This document shows, in pieces, positions 35,379 through 44,529 of a stretch of 64,000 nucleotides of DNA. Origin of the DNA: an uncultured Clostridium sp. (lineage in GTDB: Bacteria; Bacillota; Clostridia; TANB77; CAG-508); NCBI GenBank assembly GCA_948473335.1, contig CAOKXF010000001.1, forward strand, positions 62,001 through 126,000. The letters run 5' to 3'. Both the position numbers and the translations under genes were made by a program. Numbering within the stretch: position 1 is the stretch's first letter; each line of letters starts with the position of its first letter. Under the pieces are notes generated by a model. It was not told the DNA's origin and did not search any database. It saw only the letters and a program-made list of their open reading frames with translations.

Positions 35379-37826
35379 TTAAACAATACTAAATTTTAAT
35401 TCATTATTTTCTAAATTTATTGATACATTTTGTCCATCTAAAAGTTCACCTTTCAAAATCATATCAGAAAGTTCATCTTCAATATATCTTTGTATAGCTC
35501 TTCTCAAAGGGCGGGCACCAAATTTTAAATTAGTACCTTTATCTAAAATAAAATCTTTTGCAGTTGTAGTTAATGATAATGTAATATTTTTATCATTCAA
35601 AGCAGATAATGTATCTTTTAACATTAAGTCAACAATTTTTAAAAGTTGTTCTTTAGTTAAGCTATCAAATATAACGATTTCATCTACTCTGTTTAAAAAT
35701 TCAGGTCTAAAAATTTCTTTCAAACTATCTTCAATTTTATTTTTATTAACAGTCTGTTGTGCAAAACCAATAGAATTTGTATTTAAGTTTGAACCAGCAT
35801 TAGAAGTCATAATAATTATTGTATTTTCAAAACTAATTGTATTTCCTTGATTATCAGTTAATCTGCCATCATCTAATACTTGCAATAAAATGTTAAATAC
35901 ATCTGGATGAGCCTTTTCTATTTCATCTAATAAAATTATGGAATAAGGTTTTCTTTTAACTTTTTCAGTAAGTTGACCAGCATCATCATAACCAACATAA
36001 CCAGGAGGTGCACCAATCAATTTTGAAGTTGAGTGACTTTCCATATATTCAGACATATCAATTCTTATTATATTATCTTCACTACCAAACATTTCATATG
36101 CTAAGCACTTAGCAAGTTCAGTTTTTCCAACTCCAGTAGGTCCAACAAATATGAAAGAAGGGGGACGTTTTGTAGTTTTTAATCCTGCACGGTTTCTTCT
36201 TATAGCTCTTGAAACAGCACTTACAGCTTCTTCTTGACCTATTATTCTAGTATGAAGATTTGTTTCTAAATTTAAAAGTTTTTGTGTTTCAGCTTCAGTA
36301 ATTTTCTTAACTGGAATTTTAGTCCAATTTTCTATTACATTTGCAATATCTTGAACTGTCAAGTTTTTAAGTTTCATAGTTTTAGTTAATTTATCAATTT
36401 TTTCCACAAGTTGACATTCACGAGTTTTTAAATCTGCTACTTTTTGATAATTAGCATTTGCATCTATATCTTGACCTGAAGGAGATTCGATATTTGAAAG
36501 AGAATCTTTTTCAGTTAATACATCTTTTAGTTCTTGCTTTAACATTTCTAATTTGAATAAATCTTTATTTTCTAAATTGATACGAGAACATGCTTCATCT
36601 AATATATCTATAGCTTTATCTGGTAAAAAACGGTCATGTATGTATTTTTCAGACATTATAACTGTTTGTCTTATAACATCTGATGATATTTTAACTTTGT
36701 GATATTCTTCATAATATTTTTTAATTCCATCTAAGATACTAACAGAATCTTCAATATTAGGTTCTTCAACTAGAACTTGTTGGAAACGTCTTTCAAGAGC
36801 AGCATCTTTTTCAATATATTTTCTATATTCCTTAAGAGTAGTTGTTCCAATTAATTGAATTTCACCATTTGATAGGGCGGGTTTTAATATGTTTGCTGCA
36901 TTCATTGAATGCTCACCATCACCAGCTCCTATTATATTATGTATTTCATCAATTACTAAAATGATATTACCATAATCTCTACATTCATCAATAATACCTT
37001 TCATTCGAGATTCAAATTGACCTCTAAATTGTGTCCCTGCGATTATAGATGTCATATCAAGTAAATAAACTTCTTTATTTAATAATTTTGCTGGTACATT
37101 ATTGTTAGCAATTTTTATAGCTAATCCCTGTGCTATTGCAGTTTTACCAACACCAGGTTCACCAATAAGGCAAGGATTGTTTTTAGAACGTCTATTTAAT
37201 ATTTGAATAATTCTTTGAATTTCTTTATCACGCCCAATTACTAAGTCCAATTCATTATTTTTTGCTTTACTTGTCAAATTTGTTCCATATACATCTAAGA
37301 ATTTTTTCTTACTTGATGTTTTTGGATTTTTCTTTTTATCAACTTTTACTTTTTTCTTTTCTTGATTTTGTTCTTCTTTTTTATTATTTCCTAACATATT
37401 AGAGAAAATAGAACCTAGAGGTATTGCAAAAGCTCCAATAGCTTTTTCTGGGTCAATATTTTCATCATTCATAGTATCATTTTCTTCATCTTTTTGATTT
37501 GGATTTATAGATATATTTAATCCTTTCAAATTATCTAAACCATTTAAGTCATCAATATTTATATTATCTAGTTCTTCGAGATTCATATTTTCTAAATTTA
37601 AAGATTCTGATAAATCTTTTATTATATTTTCCATTTGTTTTGAGACATCTGATATGTTAATTTTATCCTTTGATAATATATCATTTTGTTTTGATAATAC
37701 TTCTAGTGGATTTATGCCTTGCTTTTTTGCACAGTCATAACATAAACCTTCTAATGAAGAATTACCATTTTCTATTTTATCCATAAAAATTATTGCTGTA
37801 TTTTTATTGCATTTTGAACATAACAT
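35379..37826 (-). CDS. clpE: ClpE-type AAA+ unfoldase with N-terminal zinc finger
   Basis: Unfoldase for the ClpP protease. The 815-aa protein starts with a Cys4 zinc finger (C3, C6, C29, C32), not the Clp-N repeat. An acidic linker (about 60-175) leads to NBD1 (Walker A GEPGVGKT, about 221-228; VIDEIHN), a short middle region, and NBD2 (Walker A GPTGVGKT, about 560-567; [11 protein letters not shown]). GARPLRRAIQRYIEDEL ends the protein. The zinc-finger spacing is identical to that of McsA at 57830. No UVR motif is evident in the middle. The 815 residues are longer than Bacillus ClpE (about 700) because of the linker. A strong promoter precedes it, and no CtsR box is visible there. Confidence 0.92.
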   Translation of the reverse strand: MLCSKCNKNTAIIFMDKIENGNSSLEGLCYDCAKKQGINPLEVLSKQNDILSKDKINISDVSKQMENIIKDLSESLNLENMNLEELDNINIDDLNGLDNLKGLNISINPNQKDEENDTMNDENIDPEKAIGAFAIPLGSIFSNMLGNNKKEEQNQEKKKVKVDKKKNPKTSSKKKFLDVYGTNLTSKAKNNELDLVIGRDKEIQRIIQILNRRSKNNPCLIGEPGVGKTAIAQGLAIKIANNNVPAKLLNKEVYLLDMTSIIAGTQFRGQFESRMKGIIDECRDYGNIILVIDEIHNIIGAGDGEHSMNAANILKPALSNGEIQLIGTTTLKEYRKYIEKDAALERRFQQVLVEEPNIEDSVSILDGIKKYYEEYHKVKISSDVIRQTVIMSEKYIHDRFLPDKAIDILDEACSRINLENKDLFKLEMLKQELKDVLTEKDSLSNIESPSGQDIDANANYQKVADLKTRECQLVEKIDKLTKTMKLKNLTVQDIANVIENWTKIPVKKITEAETQKLLNLETNLHTRIIGQEEAVSAVSRAIRRNRAGLKTTKRPPSFIFVGPTGVGKTELAKCLAYEMFGSEDNIIRIDMSEYMESHSTSKLIGAPPGYVGYDDAGQLTEKVKRKPYSIILLDEIEKAHPDVFNILLQVLDDGRLTDNQGNTISFENTIIIMTSNAGSNLNTNSIGFAQQTVNKNKIEDSLKEIFRPEFLNRVDEIVIFDSLTKEQLLKIVDLMLKDTLSALNDKNITLSLTTTAKDFILDKGTNLKFGARPLRRAIQRYIEDELSDMILKGELLDGQNVSINLENNELKFSIV

Positions 37827-37870
37827 TTATAGTTTCCTCTTTTCTTCTTTGTAATAATCATATACAGTAT

Positions 37871-37899
37871 ATATTACCTTAATTTTACAGTTTCGTCAA
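37871..37899 (-). promoter_or_regulatory. Promoter of clpE
   Basis: On the minus strand TTGACG (complement of 37894-37899), 17 nt, TAATAT (complement of 37871-37876), about 45 nt before the start codon. Confidence 0.7.
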
Positions 37900-38295
37900 G
37901 GTATTTTAGAAGAAAAATCAAGCTATTTTCACCTTGAAAAGTAACTATAATTTTTATATTTTTATTTTAGATAAATAAAGTAAAATATGTTTATAGTTTT
38001 TGTAAAATAATTTTGGATTTTTAGATAGATGTATTATGGAGATAAATGTAAAAGAGATTAAAAAATTATTGAAAAAGAAAGATATAGTTGATATAATACA
38101 TGTACAGAAAATAAAATAGACAAGCAAAAATAAAAAAGAGATATAGCAAAAGTAGAGAAAGAGAGTAGAGAATATGATAAAAAATAAAAAATAGCTTATT
38201 AACAAATAGGCGCACATATATGCTCATTAAAAAATAAAGATATTAAAAATATATACTCCTCTTAAAAATATAAAAAGCAAGAATGGAGAGATAAA
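37900..38295. other. Intergenic region between clpE and rsmE
   Basis: Very A-rich on the + strand. It has no credible gene. A degenerate member of repeat A lies at 38197-38230 (TTATTAACAAATAGGCGCAC ... ATGCTCATTAA), with the palindrome partly lost. No clear promoter for rsmE is seen; the ribosome-binding site GGAGA lies just before 38296. Confidence 0.6.
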
Positions 38296-39042
38296 ATGCC
38301 AAAATTTTTTGTAAAACAAGACCAAATAAAAGAAGACATAATCGAAATAAAAGAAGAAGATATAAAACATATAAAAAACGTATTAAGAAAAGAAATAAAT
38401 GATGAAATAGAAATATGTAATCAAGAAAATGGAGACAACTATAAGTGCAAAATAGAACAAATAAATCAAGAAAATATAAAATGCAGAATAATAGAAAAAA
38501 TAGAAAATAGAAAAGAATCTCAAATATATGTAGATATATATCAAGGACTACCAAAAGTAGATAAGATGGAATTAATAATACAAAAATCAGTTGAACTCGG
38601 AGTATATAGAATAATACCAACAAATATGAAAAGATGTATAGTAAAAATAGAAGCTAAGGAAGAACATAAAAAAATAGAAAGATGGCAAAAAATATCAGAA
38701 GTAGCAGCAAAACAAAGTGGAAGAAATTTGATACCAAAAGTAGAAAATATAACAAATGTAAAAAAAATAAGCAATGAACTTGAACAGTATGATATACTAT
38801 TAGTGGCATATGAAGAAGAACAAGAAAATACACTAAAACAAGAACTAGTAAAAATAAAACAAGAAAAAAAAGAAAAGTTAAACATTGGAATAGTAATAGG
38901 ACCTGAAGGAGGAATAGACAAAGAAGAAATAGAAATATTAAAACAATCTGGAGCAAAAATAGTAACATTAGGTCAGAGAATTTTAAGAACAGAAACAGTT
39001 GCACTAAACATTTTAAGTATTATAATGTATGAATTGGAATAA
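38296..39042 (+). CDS. rsmE: 16S rRNA (uracil-1498-N3)-methyltransferase
   Basis: Methylates U1498 in helix 44 of 16S rRNA, using SAM. The 248-aa protein has the N-terminal PUA-like domain (MPKFFVKQDQI, HIKNVLRKE) and a SPOUT domain with the knot motifs: GLPKVDKMELIIQKSVELGV (about 80-100), AAKQSGRNLIPKV, IGPEGGID (about 202-209) and LGQRILRTETVAL. All are diagnostic of RsmE. In many Firmicutes rsmE follows prmA in the dnaK region; here it stands alone before a membrane protein gene. Confidence 0.95.
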   Translation: MPKFFVKQDQIKEDIIEIKEEDIKHIKNVLRKEINDEIEICNQENGDNYKCKIEQINQENIKCRIIEKIENRKESQIYVDIYQGLPKVDKMELIIQKSVELGVYRIIPTNMKRCIVKIEAKEEHKKIERWQKISEVAAKQSGRNLIPKVENITNVKKISNELEQYDILLVAYEEEQENTLKQELVKIKQEKKEKLNIGIVIGPEGGIDKEEIEILKQSGAKIVTLGQRILRTETVALNILSIIMYELE

Positions 39043-39089
39043 AACATTTCATAATATAAAAGTAATATACGATAAAAAGGAGGAAAAAA

Positions 39090-39683
39090 GTGAGTAAGCA
39101 TTCAAAAGAAAAAAATAATATGAAAGAACAAATATATGCTAAAAACAATATAAAAGAACAAACAGCAGATAAAGGAAATAATAAGAAAAAAGAGAAAATA
39201 TTTAGCAAAGGAAAGAATATAATAAATAAGCAAGTATGCAGTAAAGAAGTATTTATAAATATAATTTATGCAATAGTAATAATGCTATATTTTGTTATTC
39301 TAAATGTAATAAATTATAATTGCACAGAAGACATATTTAAAAAATATATAAAAATATCATATATGACTATTTTAGTAATATCAGTAATAACAATAGAAAC
39401 AGCATATAGAAAGAGTAATAAAAAAATAGCCATAAATGGAATAGAATACATAATAATAGCAACATATATACTATTAATAGAAACTATTACAACAGCATTA
39501 AACTTAAGTATGAATAAATATATAGTATTTTCTTCATATGTATTTCCTATATATTATATATTTAAATCAATAATCATGGAAACAACAGAAAACAGAAAAG
39601 AATTAAAACAACTAAGTGACATAAAAGACATAGTAAAAAAAGAAAAACCAACAAAAAAGGTTGCAAAAAAGAGAATAATATAG
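39090..39683 (+). CDS. Unknown four-helix membrane protein
   Basis: Not recognised. The 197-aa product starts with GTG, supported by GGAGG 8 nt before it. The first 50 residues are highly charged with repeated KEQ/KNN/KGN stretches. About four hydrophobic helices follow (roughly 53-75, 87-104, 112-133, 140-160), and the tail is basic (KKEKPTKKVAKKR). The arrangement suggests cytoplasmic basic ends around a membrane bundle. It lies between rsmE and remA, on the same strand, with 48 and 71 nt gaps. Confidence 0.65.
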   Translation: MSKHSKEKNNMKEQIYAKNNIKEQTADKGNNKKKEKIFSKGKNIINKQVCSKEVFINIIYAIVIMLYFVILNVINYNCTEDIFKKYIKISYMTILVISVITIETAYRKSNKKIAINGIEYIIIATYILLIETITTALNLSMNKYIVFSSYVFPIYYIFKSIIMETTENRKELKQLSDIKDIVKKEKPTKKVAKKRII

Positions 39684-39754
39684 TAAAATAAATAATATAA
39701 TACGAAAACGGAATAATATAAAGAAAAATATAATAAAAAAGTGGAGGAGATAAT

Positions 39755-40009
39755 ATGCAATTGATAAATATAGGATTTGGAAATATAGTGTCGGCAGACA
39801 GGATAGTAGCAATAGTAAGCCCAGAGTCAGCACCAATAAAAAGGATGGTACAAGAAGCCAAAGATAATAAAACAGCAGTAGATGCAACTTGTGGAAGAAG
39901 AACAAGAGCAGTATTAATAATGGATTCAGGAAATATCATATTATCAGCAGTTCAACCAGAGACAGTAGCAGGAAGATTAGATAAAGATATATCTCAAGAA
40001 GATAATTAA
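39755..40009 (+). CDS. remA: RemA-like regulator (DUF370)
   Basis: Small DNA-binding regulator that in Bacillus subtilis activates biofilm-matrix and osmoprotection genes. The 84-aa protein matches the family end to end: [63 protein letters not shown]. The arginine-rich RRTR motif is used in DNA contact. GGAGG precedes ATG. It is 14 nt ahead of rpoZ, the usual remA-(gmk)-rpoZ order. Given the amount of glycan genes here, a matrix-regulating role is plausible but not shown. Confidence 0.93.
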   Translation: MQLINIGFGNIVSADRIVAIVSPESAPIKRMVQEAKDNKTAVDATCGRRTRAVLIMDSGNIILSAVQPETVAGRLDKDISQEDN

Positions 40010-40023
40010 GGGGAGGAAAGAAA

Positions 40024-40248
40024 ATGATAGTAAAACCAACAGTATCAGAATTATTAACTAAATCAAAAAATAGATATGAGTTAGTAATAGCAACATCAAA
40101 AAGAGCAAGACAAATTGCAAATGGAGATAAAACATTAACAAAAGTAGATGAAGCATCTGCAGTTACATTAGCTGCAAATGAAATTGCAGAAGGAAAAGTA
40201 AAAATAATAGGAGAAAAAGAAGAAAATAACGATGGAAAAAAAGAGTAA
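40024..40248 (+). CDS. rpoZ: RNA polymerase omega subunit
   Basis: Small subunit that helps beta-prime assembly. The 74-aa protein has the family start VKPTVSELLTKSKNRYELVIATSKRARQIA and the segment TLTKVDEASAVTLAANEIAEGKV. GGGGAGG precedes ATG. Its last 17 nt overlap the start of the nucleotide kinase gene, so the two are translationally coupled. Confidence 0.93.
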   Translation: MIVKPTVSELLTKSKNRYELVIATSKRARQIANGDKTLTKVDEASAVTLAANEIAEGKVKIIGEKEENNDGKKE

Positions 40249-40804
40249 TAAGAGAAAAATAATATCATTAGCAGGAGATTTAGCATCAGGAAAAGGAACA
40301 GTATCAAAAATTTTAATCGAAGATTTAAAATATGGAATTTATAGAAATGGCGAATATGTAAGAAAATTAGCAAAAGAGATGAATTTAAATATAACAAGTT
40401 TTAATGAATATTTAGCAAATCATCCAGAAATAGACCAGCAGATAGAAAATAGTGCAGCAGAATATGCAAAAACGCATAATGAATTTATAATAGATGCACG
40501 CTTAGGATGGTATGCAGTTCCAGAATCATTCAAAATTTATTTGAAAGTAGATATAGATATTGCAGCTAAAAGAGCATTTGAAGACAACTTAAGAAAAGGG
40601 ACAGAAAATTTTCCAACAGTGGAAGAACAAAAACAAGATATGATAAGAAGATTTAAATTAGAAAATGAAAGATATTGGAAATTATATCATGTTCATAAAG
40701 AAGATATGTCAAATTATGATTTAGTAATTGATACAACATACAAAACACCAGAAGAAGTGGCGAACATTATAAAAGAAGAATACTCAAAATGGTTAGAAAA
40801 ATAA
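40232..40804 (+). CDS. Cytidylate-kinase-like P-loop nucleotide kinase
   Basis: A 190-aa P-loop kinase: SLAGDLASGKGTVSKIL (about 12-28) is a Walker A loop of the CMP kinase / adenylate kinase type. EYVRKLAKEMN and IDARLGWYAVP (the D-x-R NMP-binding element, about 90-100) and the later FEDNLRKGTEN follow. The layout resembles the short archaeal-type cytidylate kinases, not guanylate kinase, although gmk normally lies between remA and rpoZ. Substrate could be CMP/dCMP or another nucleotide or dephospho-CoA. Ends in a composite of repeats B and C and a terminator. Confidence 0.8.
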   Translation: MEKKSNKRKIISLAGDLASGKGTVSKILIEDLKYGIYRNGEYVRKLAKEMNLNITSFNEYLANHPEIDQQIENSAAEYAKTHNEFIIDARLGWYAVPESFKIYLKVDIDIAAKRAFEDNLRKGTENFPTVEEQKQDMIRRFKLENERYWKLYHVHKEDMSNYDLVIDTTYKTPEEVANIIKEEYSKWLEK

Positions 40805-40851
40805 GAAAAGAGACTTCGTCACATGTGCATTTTGCTTCTCAAATATGCACA
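40802..40851 (+). repeat. Repeat B, copy 2
   Basis: From the kinase stop codon: ATAAGAAAAG, TTCGTCACATGTGCATTTTG, CTTCTCAAATATGCACA. It matches 16886-16934 except for a few bases, also directly after a stop. Confidence 0.75.
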
Positions 40852-40856
40852 GACTA

Positions 40857-40912
40857 AGGAAACTTAACCTTATTGTATACGTAAAAATCTTCGATTTTTC
40901 CTATACAATAAG
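40857..40912 (+). repeat. Repeat C, copy 2, with inserted inner hairpin
   Basis: AAGGAAACTTAACCTTATTG then ATTGTATA ... TATACAAT, with AAAAATC-TTC-GATTTTT nested inside. The outer parts match 18570-18611. It stands directly after repeat B. Confidence 0.65.
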
Positions 40913-40913
40913 A

Positions 40914-40955
40914 AAATAGGACTATGTGAAGAAATTAAATTCCATAGTCCTATTT
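40914..40955. terminator. Bidirectional terminator between kinase gene and deoD
   Basis: AAATAGGACTATG (40914-40926) pairs with CATAGTCCTATTT (40943-40955), 13 bp, with a 16-nt loop. T-rich on both strands. Confidence 0.85.
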
Positions 40956-40976
40956 ATTTTCAGCCTATTTTTAAAA

Positions 40977-41699
40977 TTAAAATTTTATACTACTTTCTAA
41001 AGCAAGTTTAATCATATTATTCAAACCATTTTGTCTTTCAGCAATTGTAGCAACTCTATCGACATATAAAGAATCTACAACACACATAAGGCAACAAGCC
41101 TTTTTACCAAAGAAATTAGCAACATAAAATAGTGAAAATGCTTCCATTTCAGCAGCGATAGGATTAATATCTGAAGGTATTCTATTTAAAAATTTATTTA
41201 CATCAGACATATAAAAATCAACCATATCAGTACAAATGGTATTTCCTTTAACAATAGGAATATTAATAGAATTAGAAGTTTGACTAACAATATCATTTAA
41301 TTCAGATGAAGAATAAGAAATATGGCAGTCATCATTATTAAAAGTCAATGCAAAATTGCCTTCTGTATAAGCAGATTCACTTAATATTACATCAAATAAA
41401 TTAAGATTTTTAGTATAGGCGCCACAAGAACCTATTCTAATAATATTTTCAACATTATAAAATTTATATAATTCATAGCAATAAATTCCCATACTTGGCA
41501 TTCCCATACCATGAGCCATAACAGAAATTTCTTTTCCTTTATATTTACCAGTATATGCATATATACCTCTAACAGAATTAATTAATCTGTAATCTTCCAA
41601 AAAATTTTCAGCAATATATTTTGCACGGAGAGGGTCACCTGGCATTATTACAGTTTTTGCATAATCTCCAACATTTGCTTCATTATGTGGTGTTGACAT
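40977..41699 (-). CDS. deoD: Purine-nucleoside phosphorylase DeoD
   Basis: Phosphorolysis of purine (deoxy)nucleosides. The 240-aa hexameric type has STPHNEANVGDYAKTVIMPGDPLRAKYIAE at its start, VMAHGMGMPSMGIY, IRIGSCGAY, the nucleoside-binding EMEAF (about 181-185) and a VDSLY region where the catalytic Asp lies. The more usual C-terminal segment is short. GGAGG lies ahead of the start on the minus strand. The next minus-strand gene, a DUF1653 gene, lies 58 nt upstream. Confidence 0.96.
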   Translation of the reverse strand: MSTPHNEANVGDYAKTVIMPGDPLRAKYIAENFLEDYRLINSVRGIYAYTGKYKGKEISVMAHGMGMPSMGIYCYELYKFYNVENIIRIGSCGAYTKNLNLFDVILSESAYTEGNFALTFNNDDCHISYSSSELNDIVSQTSNSINIPIVKGNTICTDMVDFYMSDVNKFLNRIPSDINPIAAEMEAFSLFYVANFFGKKACCLMCVVDSLYVDRVATIAERQNGLNNMIKLALESSIKF

Positions 41700-41757
41700 A
41701 TAAAACCTCCATATTTTAAATTAATATATTTTTTACTATAGAAAAAGATTAGGATTC

Positions 41758-42003
41758 TTATTGATTTTTACTTTCTATATTTTGAAGTTGAAACCTATAT
41801 TTTTGTTCTACATTAGGATATTTTTCATGATCTACTTCAGAAATAAACATATCATAAGGTCTAATGTATAAAGAATTATCTCCATATAATGCACGATAAA
41901 CAACATATTTTTCTCTTGTTTCACTATGAGTTGCTATATCTTCTAATATATATAAATCTCCTTTAAAATGCTTATATATACCTTTTATTTTTAATTCATT
42001 CAT
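41758..42003 (-). CDS. DUF1653 family protein
   Basis: The 81-aa protein matches DUF1653: [36 protein letters not shown], then LYIRPYDMF. Its biochemical role is not known. The start ATG 42003 has GGAGG nearby; a longer frame would begin inside the upstream AT-rich region. In-frame, it could be co-transcribed with deoD. Confidence 0.85.
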   Translation of the reverse strand: MNELKIKGIYKHFKGDLYILEDIATHSETREKYVVYRALYGDNSLYIRPYDMFISEVDHEKYPNVEQKYRFQLQNIESKNQ

Positions 42004-42094
42004 AATAGTTTCCTCCTTTGACCTGATTATATAGTATATAAAAATAAAAGTCAAAATAAAATTTTAACAATTTTATACTATCGTAAAAAACTAC

Positions 42095-42123
42095 TTTAAA
42101 AAAACATATAAATCTGATATAAT
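42095..42123 (+). promoter_or_regulatory. Possible promoter for dxs
   Basis: TTTAAA (42095-42100), 17 nt, TATAAT (42118-42123). The -35 is weak, the -10 perfect; ATG of dxs is at 42163. Confidence 0.45.
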
Positions 42124-42162
42124 ACAAAACAAGAAAAAATACAAAGACAAAATGGAGGAAAA

Positions 42163-44004
42163 ATGATAGAAAAAGTAAACACGATACAAAAATTAAAAAA
42201 ATTAAATAAAGAAGAGAAAAAACAATTATCAGAAGAAATAAGAAAATATATAATAGAAACAGTATCAAAAAACGGAGGACATCTAGCATCAAATTTAGGA
42301 GTAGTAGAATTAACAATAGCATTACATAGTATATATAAAGTACCAGAAGATAAAATAATATGGGATGTAGGACACCAAACATATACACATAAAATACTAA
42401 CAGGAAGAAAAGAAGAATTCAAGACAATAAGAACAAGAGAAGGAATAGCAGGATTTCCAAAAACTTGTGAAGCAGAAGAAGACTGCTTCAATACAGGTCA
42501 TAGTAGTACATCAATATCAGTAGCACTAGGAATGGCAAAAGCAAGAGACATTAAAAATGAAAAAAATTCAGTAATTGCCATAATAGGAGATGGAGCGTTA
42601 ACAGGAGGAATGGCATTAGAAGCGCTAAATGATGCGGGAAACAGTAGAACAAAAATAACAGTAATATTAAATGATAATGAAATGAGTATATCGAGAAATG
42701 TAGGAGGAGTAAATAGACTACTAAGTAGATTAAGAACAAGGAAGTTATATACAAAATCCAATATTTCAATAAAAAAGATAATAGGAAAAGTTCCATTAGT
42801 AGGAAAAACAACAGTAAAACTAATTCAAAGAACAAAAAGAAGTATAAAACAATTTATAATACCAAAAATGTATTTTGAAGACATAGGATTTACATATTTA
42901 GGGCCAGTAGATGGACATAGCATAGAACAATTAGAAAATATATTAAGAGACAGTCAAAAATTACAAGGACCAGTATTAATACATGTAATAACAAAAAAAG
43001 GAAAAGGATATAAACCAGCAGAAGAGAATCCAGATAAATTCCACGCTACAGGAAGTTTTGAAATAGAAACAGGAAAAGCCAAAAAAGAAAAAGCAAAAGA
43101 TTATTCAAAAGTATTTGGAGACAAGTTAGTAGAACTTGCAGAAAAAAATAATAAAATAGTAGCAATAACTGCAGCAATGAAAGATGGAACAGGATTATCA
43201 GAATTTAGCCAAAAATTCTCAGAAAGATTTTTTGATGTAGGTATAGCAGAACAACACGCATTAGGATTTGCAGCAGGACTAGCAAAATCAGGAATGACAC
43301 CAGTTGTTCCAATATATTCATCATTTTACCAAAGAGCATATGACCAAGTAATACATGATATATGTTTACAAAATTTACATGTAATAATGTGTGTAGACAG
43401 AGCAGGGTTAGTGGGAGCAGATGGAGAAACACATCATGGAGTATTTGATTTATCATTTTTTAAAATAATTCCAAATATTGTAATACTAGTACCAAAAAAC
43501 TTTGAAGAATTAGAAAAGATGCTAGAATTTGCAGTAAAATTAGAAAAACCAGTAGTTATAAGATACCCAAGAGGAGGAGAAGGAAAAAACAAATTAAATC
43601 AATGTGAAAATATAAAACTAGGGAAAAGTGAAATAATACAAGAAGGAAATGATGTAACAATAATAGGAATAGGAAAAACAGTAGAAAGTGCAATAGAATT
43701 ATCAAATGAATTAAAAAAAGAAGGAATTGATGCAGAAATAATAAATGCAAGGTTTTTAAAACCATTTGATAAAGAAAAAATATTAAAATCTATAATAAAA
43801 ACTAAAAAAGTTATAACAATGGAAGACAATACTATAATAGGAGGATTAGCAACAGAGATTAAGGAATTAATAGCTGAAAATGATATATACAATATAGAAG
43901 TAAAAAGCTATGGAATAAACGATAAATTTATGGGATATGCAACATGGGAGGACATATTTGAAGAAGTAAAAAGTAAAGAGATAAATGAGAAAGTGCTTTT
44001 TTAG
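42163..44004 (+). CDS. dxs: 1-deoxy-D-xylulose-5-phosphate synthase
   Basis: First step of the MEP isoprenoid pathway: pyruvate plus glyceraldehyde-3-phosphate. The 613-aa protein has HLASNLGVVELTIALH, WDVGHQTYTHKILTGR, the thiamine motif GDGALTGGMALEALNDA (about 142-158) with NDNEMSIS, and the C-domain IAEQHALGFAAGLA with the catalytic Glu. RYPRGG and DNTIIGGL follow. It supplies undecaprenyl phosphate carriers that the glycan genes need. GGAGG precedes ATG. The next gene, pssD-like, follows by 21 nt. Confidence 0.97.
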   Translation: MIEKVNTIQKLKKLNKEEKKQLSEEIRKYIIETVSKNGGHLASNLGVVELTIALHSIYKVPEDKIIWDVGHQTYTHKILTGRKEEFKTIRTREGIAGFPKTCEAEEDCFNTGHSSTSISVALGMAKARDIKNEKNSVIAIIGDGALTGGMALEALNDAGNSRTKITVILNDNEMSISRNVGGVNRLLSRLRTRKLYTKSNISIKKIIGKVPLVGKTTVKLIQRTKRSIKQFIIPKMYFEDIGFTYLGPVDGHSIEQLENILRDSQKLQGPVLIHVITKKGKGYKPAEENPDKFHATGSFEIETGKAKKEKAKDYSKVFGDKLVELAEKNNKIVAITAAMKDGTGLSEFSQKFSERFFDVGIAEQHALGFAAGLAKSGMTPVVPIYSSFYQRAYDQVIHDICLQNLHVIMCVDRAGLVGADGETHHGVFDLSFFKIIPNIVILVPKNFEELEKMLEFAVKLEKPVVIRYPRGGEGKNKLNQCENIKLGKSEIIQEGNDVTIIGIGKTVESAIELSNELKKEGIDAEIINARFLKPFDKEKILKSIIKTKKVITMEDNTIIGGLATEIKELIAENDIYNIEVKSYGINDKFMGYATWEDIFEEVKSKEINEKVLF

Positions 44005-44025
44005 AATAAAAGAGAGGGTGTTAAA

Positions 44026-44496
44026 TTGAAAAAGGTATTATTCATATCAAGTACAGGAGGACATCTAAACGAGTTATTACAGCTAAAACCACTATTTGAG
44101 AAATATGATTATCATATAGTAACTGAGAAAGATAAAACAAATGAAAATTTAAAAACAGAATACAAAGAAAAAATAGACTATTTACCATATGGAACAAGAA
44201 GTAAGATATTTTCATATATATTCAAATATTCATATTTATGTTTAAAAACAATATATCTATACTTTAAAATAAGACCTAAATATATCATAACAACAGGAAC
44301 ACATACGGCAGGACCAATGTGTTATCTAGGGAAGATATTTAGAAGTAAGATAATATATATAGAAACAATAGCGAATGTAAATAGAAAAACTGCAACAGGA
44401 AGATTAATATATCCAATAGCAGACTTATTTATAGTACAATGGGAAGAAATGTTAAAAGTATATCCTAAAGCAGTTTATGGAGGATCAATATTTTAA
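44026..44496 (+). CDS. pssD: PssD/Cps14F-like (Alg14) glycosyltransferase membrane subunit
   Basis: One half of a split GT28-type transferase; it anchors and supplies the acceptor half. The 156-aa protein begins FISSTGGHLNELLQL, has the segment YIITTGTHTAGPMCYLG (about 85-101) and ends VYGGSIF. A TTG start at 44026 follows GAGAGGG. It is paired with the next gene, which would be the nucleotide-sugar-binding half (Alg13-like). The two often lie together in capsule loci of Firmicutes. Here they sit between dxs and hisS. Confidence 0.9.
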   Translation: MKKVLFISSTGGHLNELLQLKPLFEKYDYHIVTEKDKTNENLKTEYKEKIDYLPYGTRSKIFSYIFKYSYLCLKTIYLYFKIRPKYIITTGTHTAGPMCYLGKIFRSKIIYIETIANVNRKTATGRLIYPIADLFIVQWEEMLKVYPKAVYGGSIF

Positions 44497-44529
44497 TATG
44501 AATAAAAAACATAACAGGAGGAATGAAAG

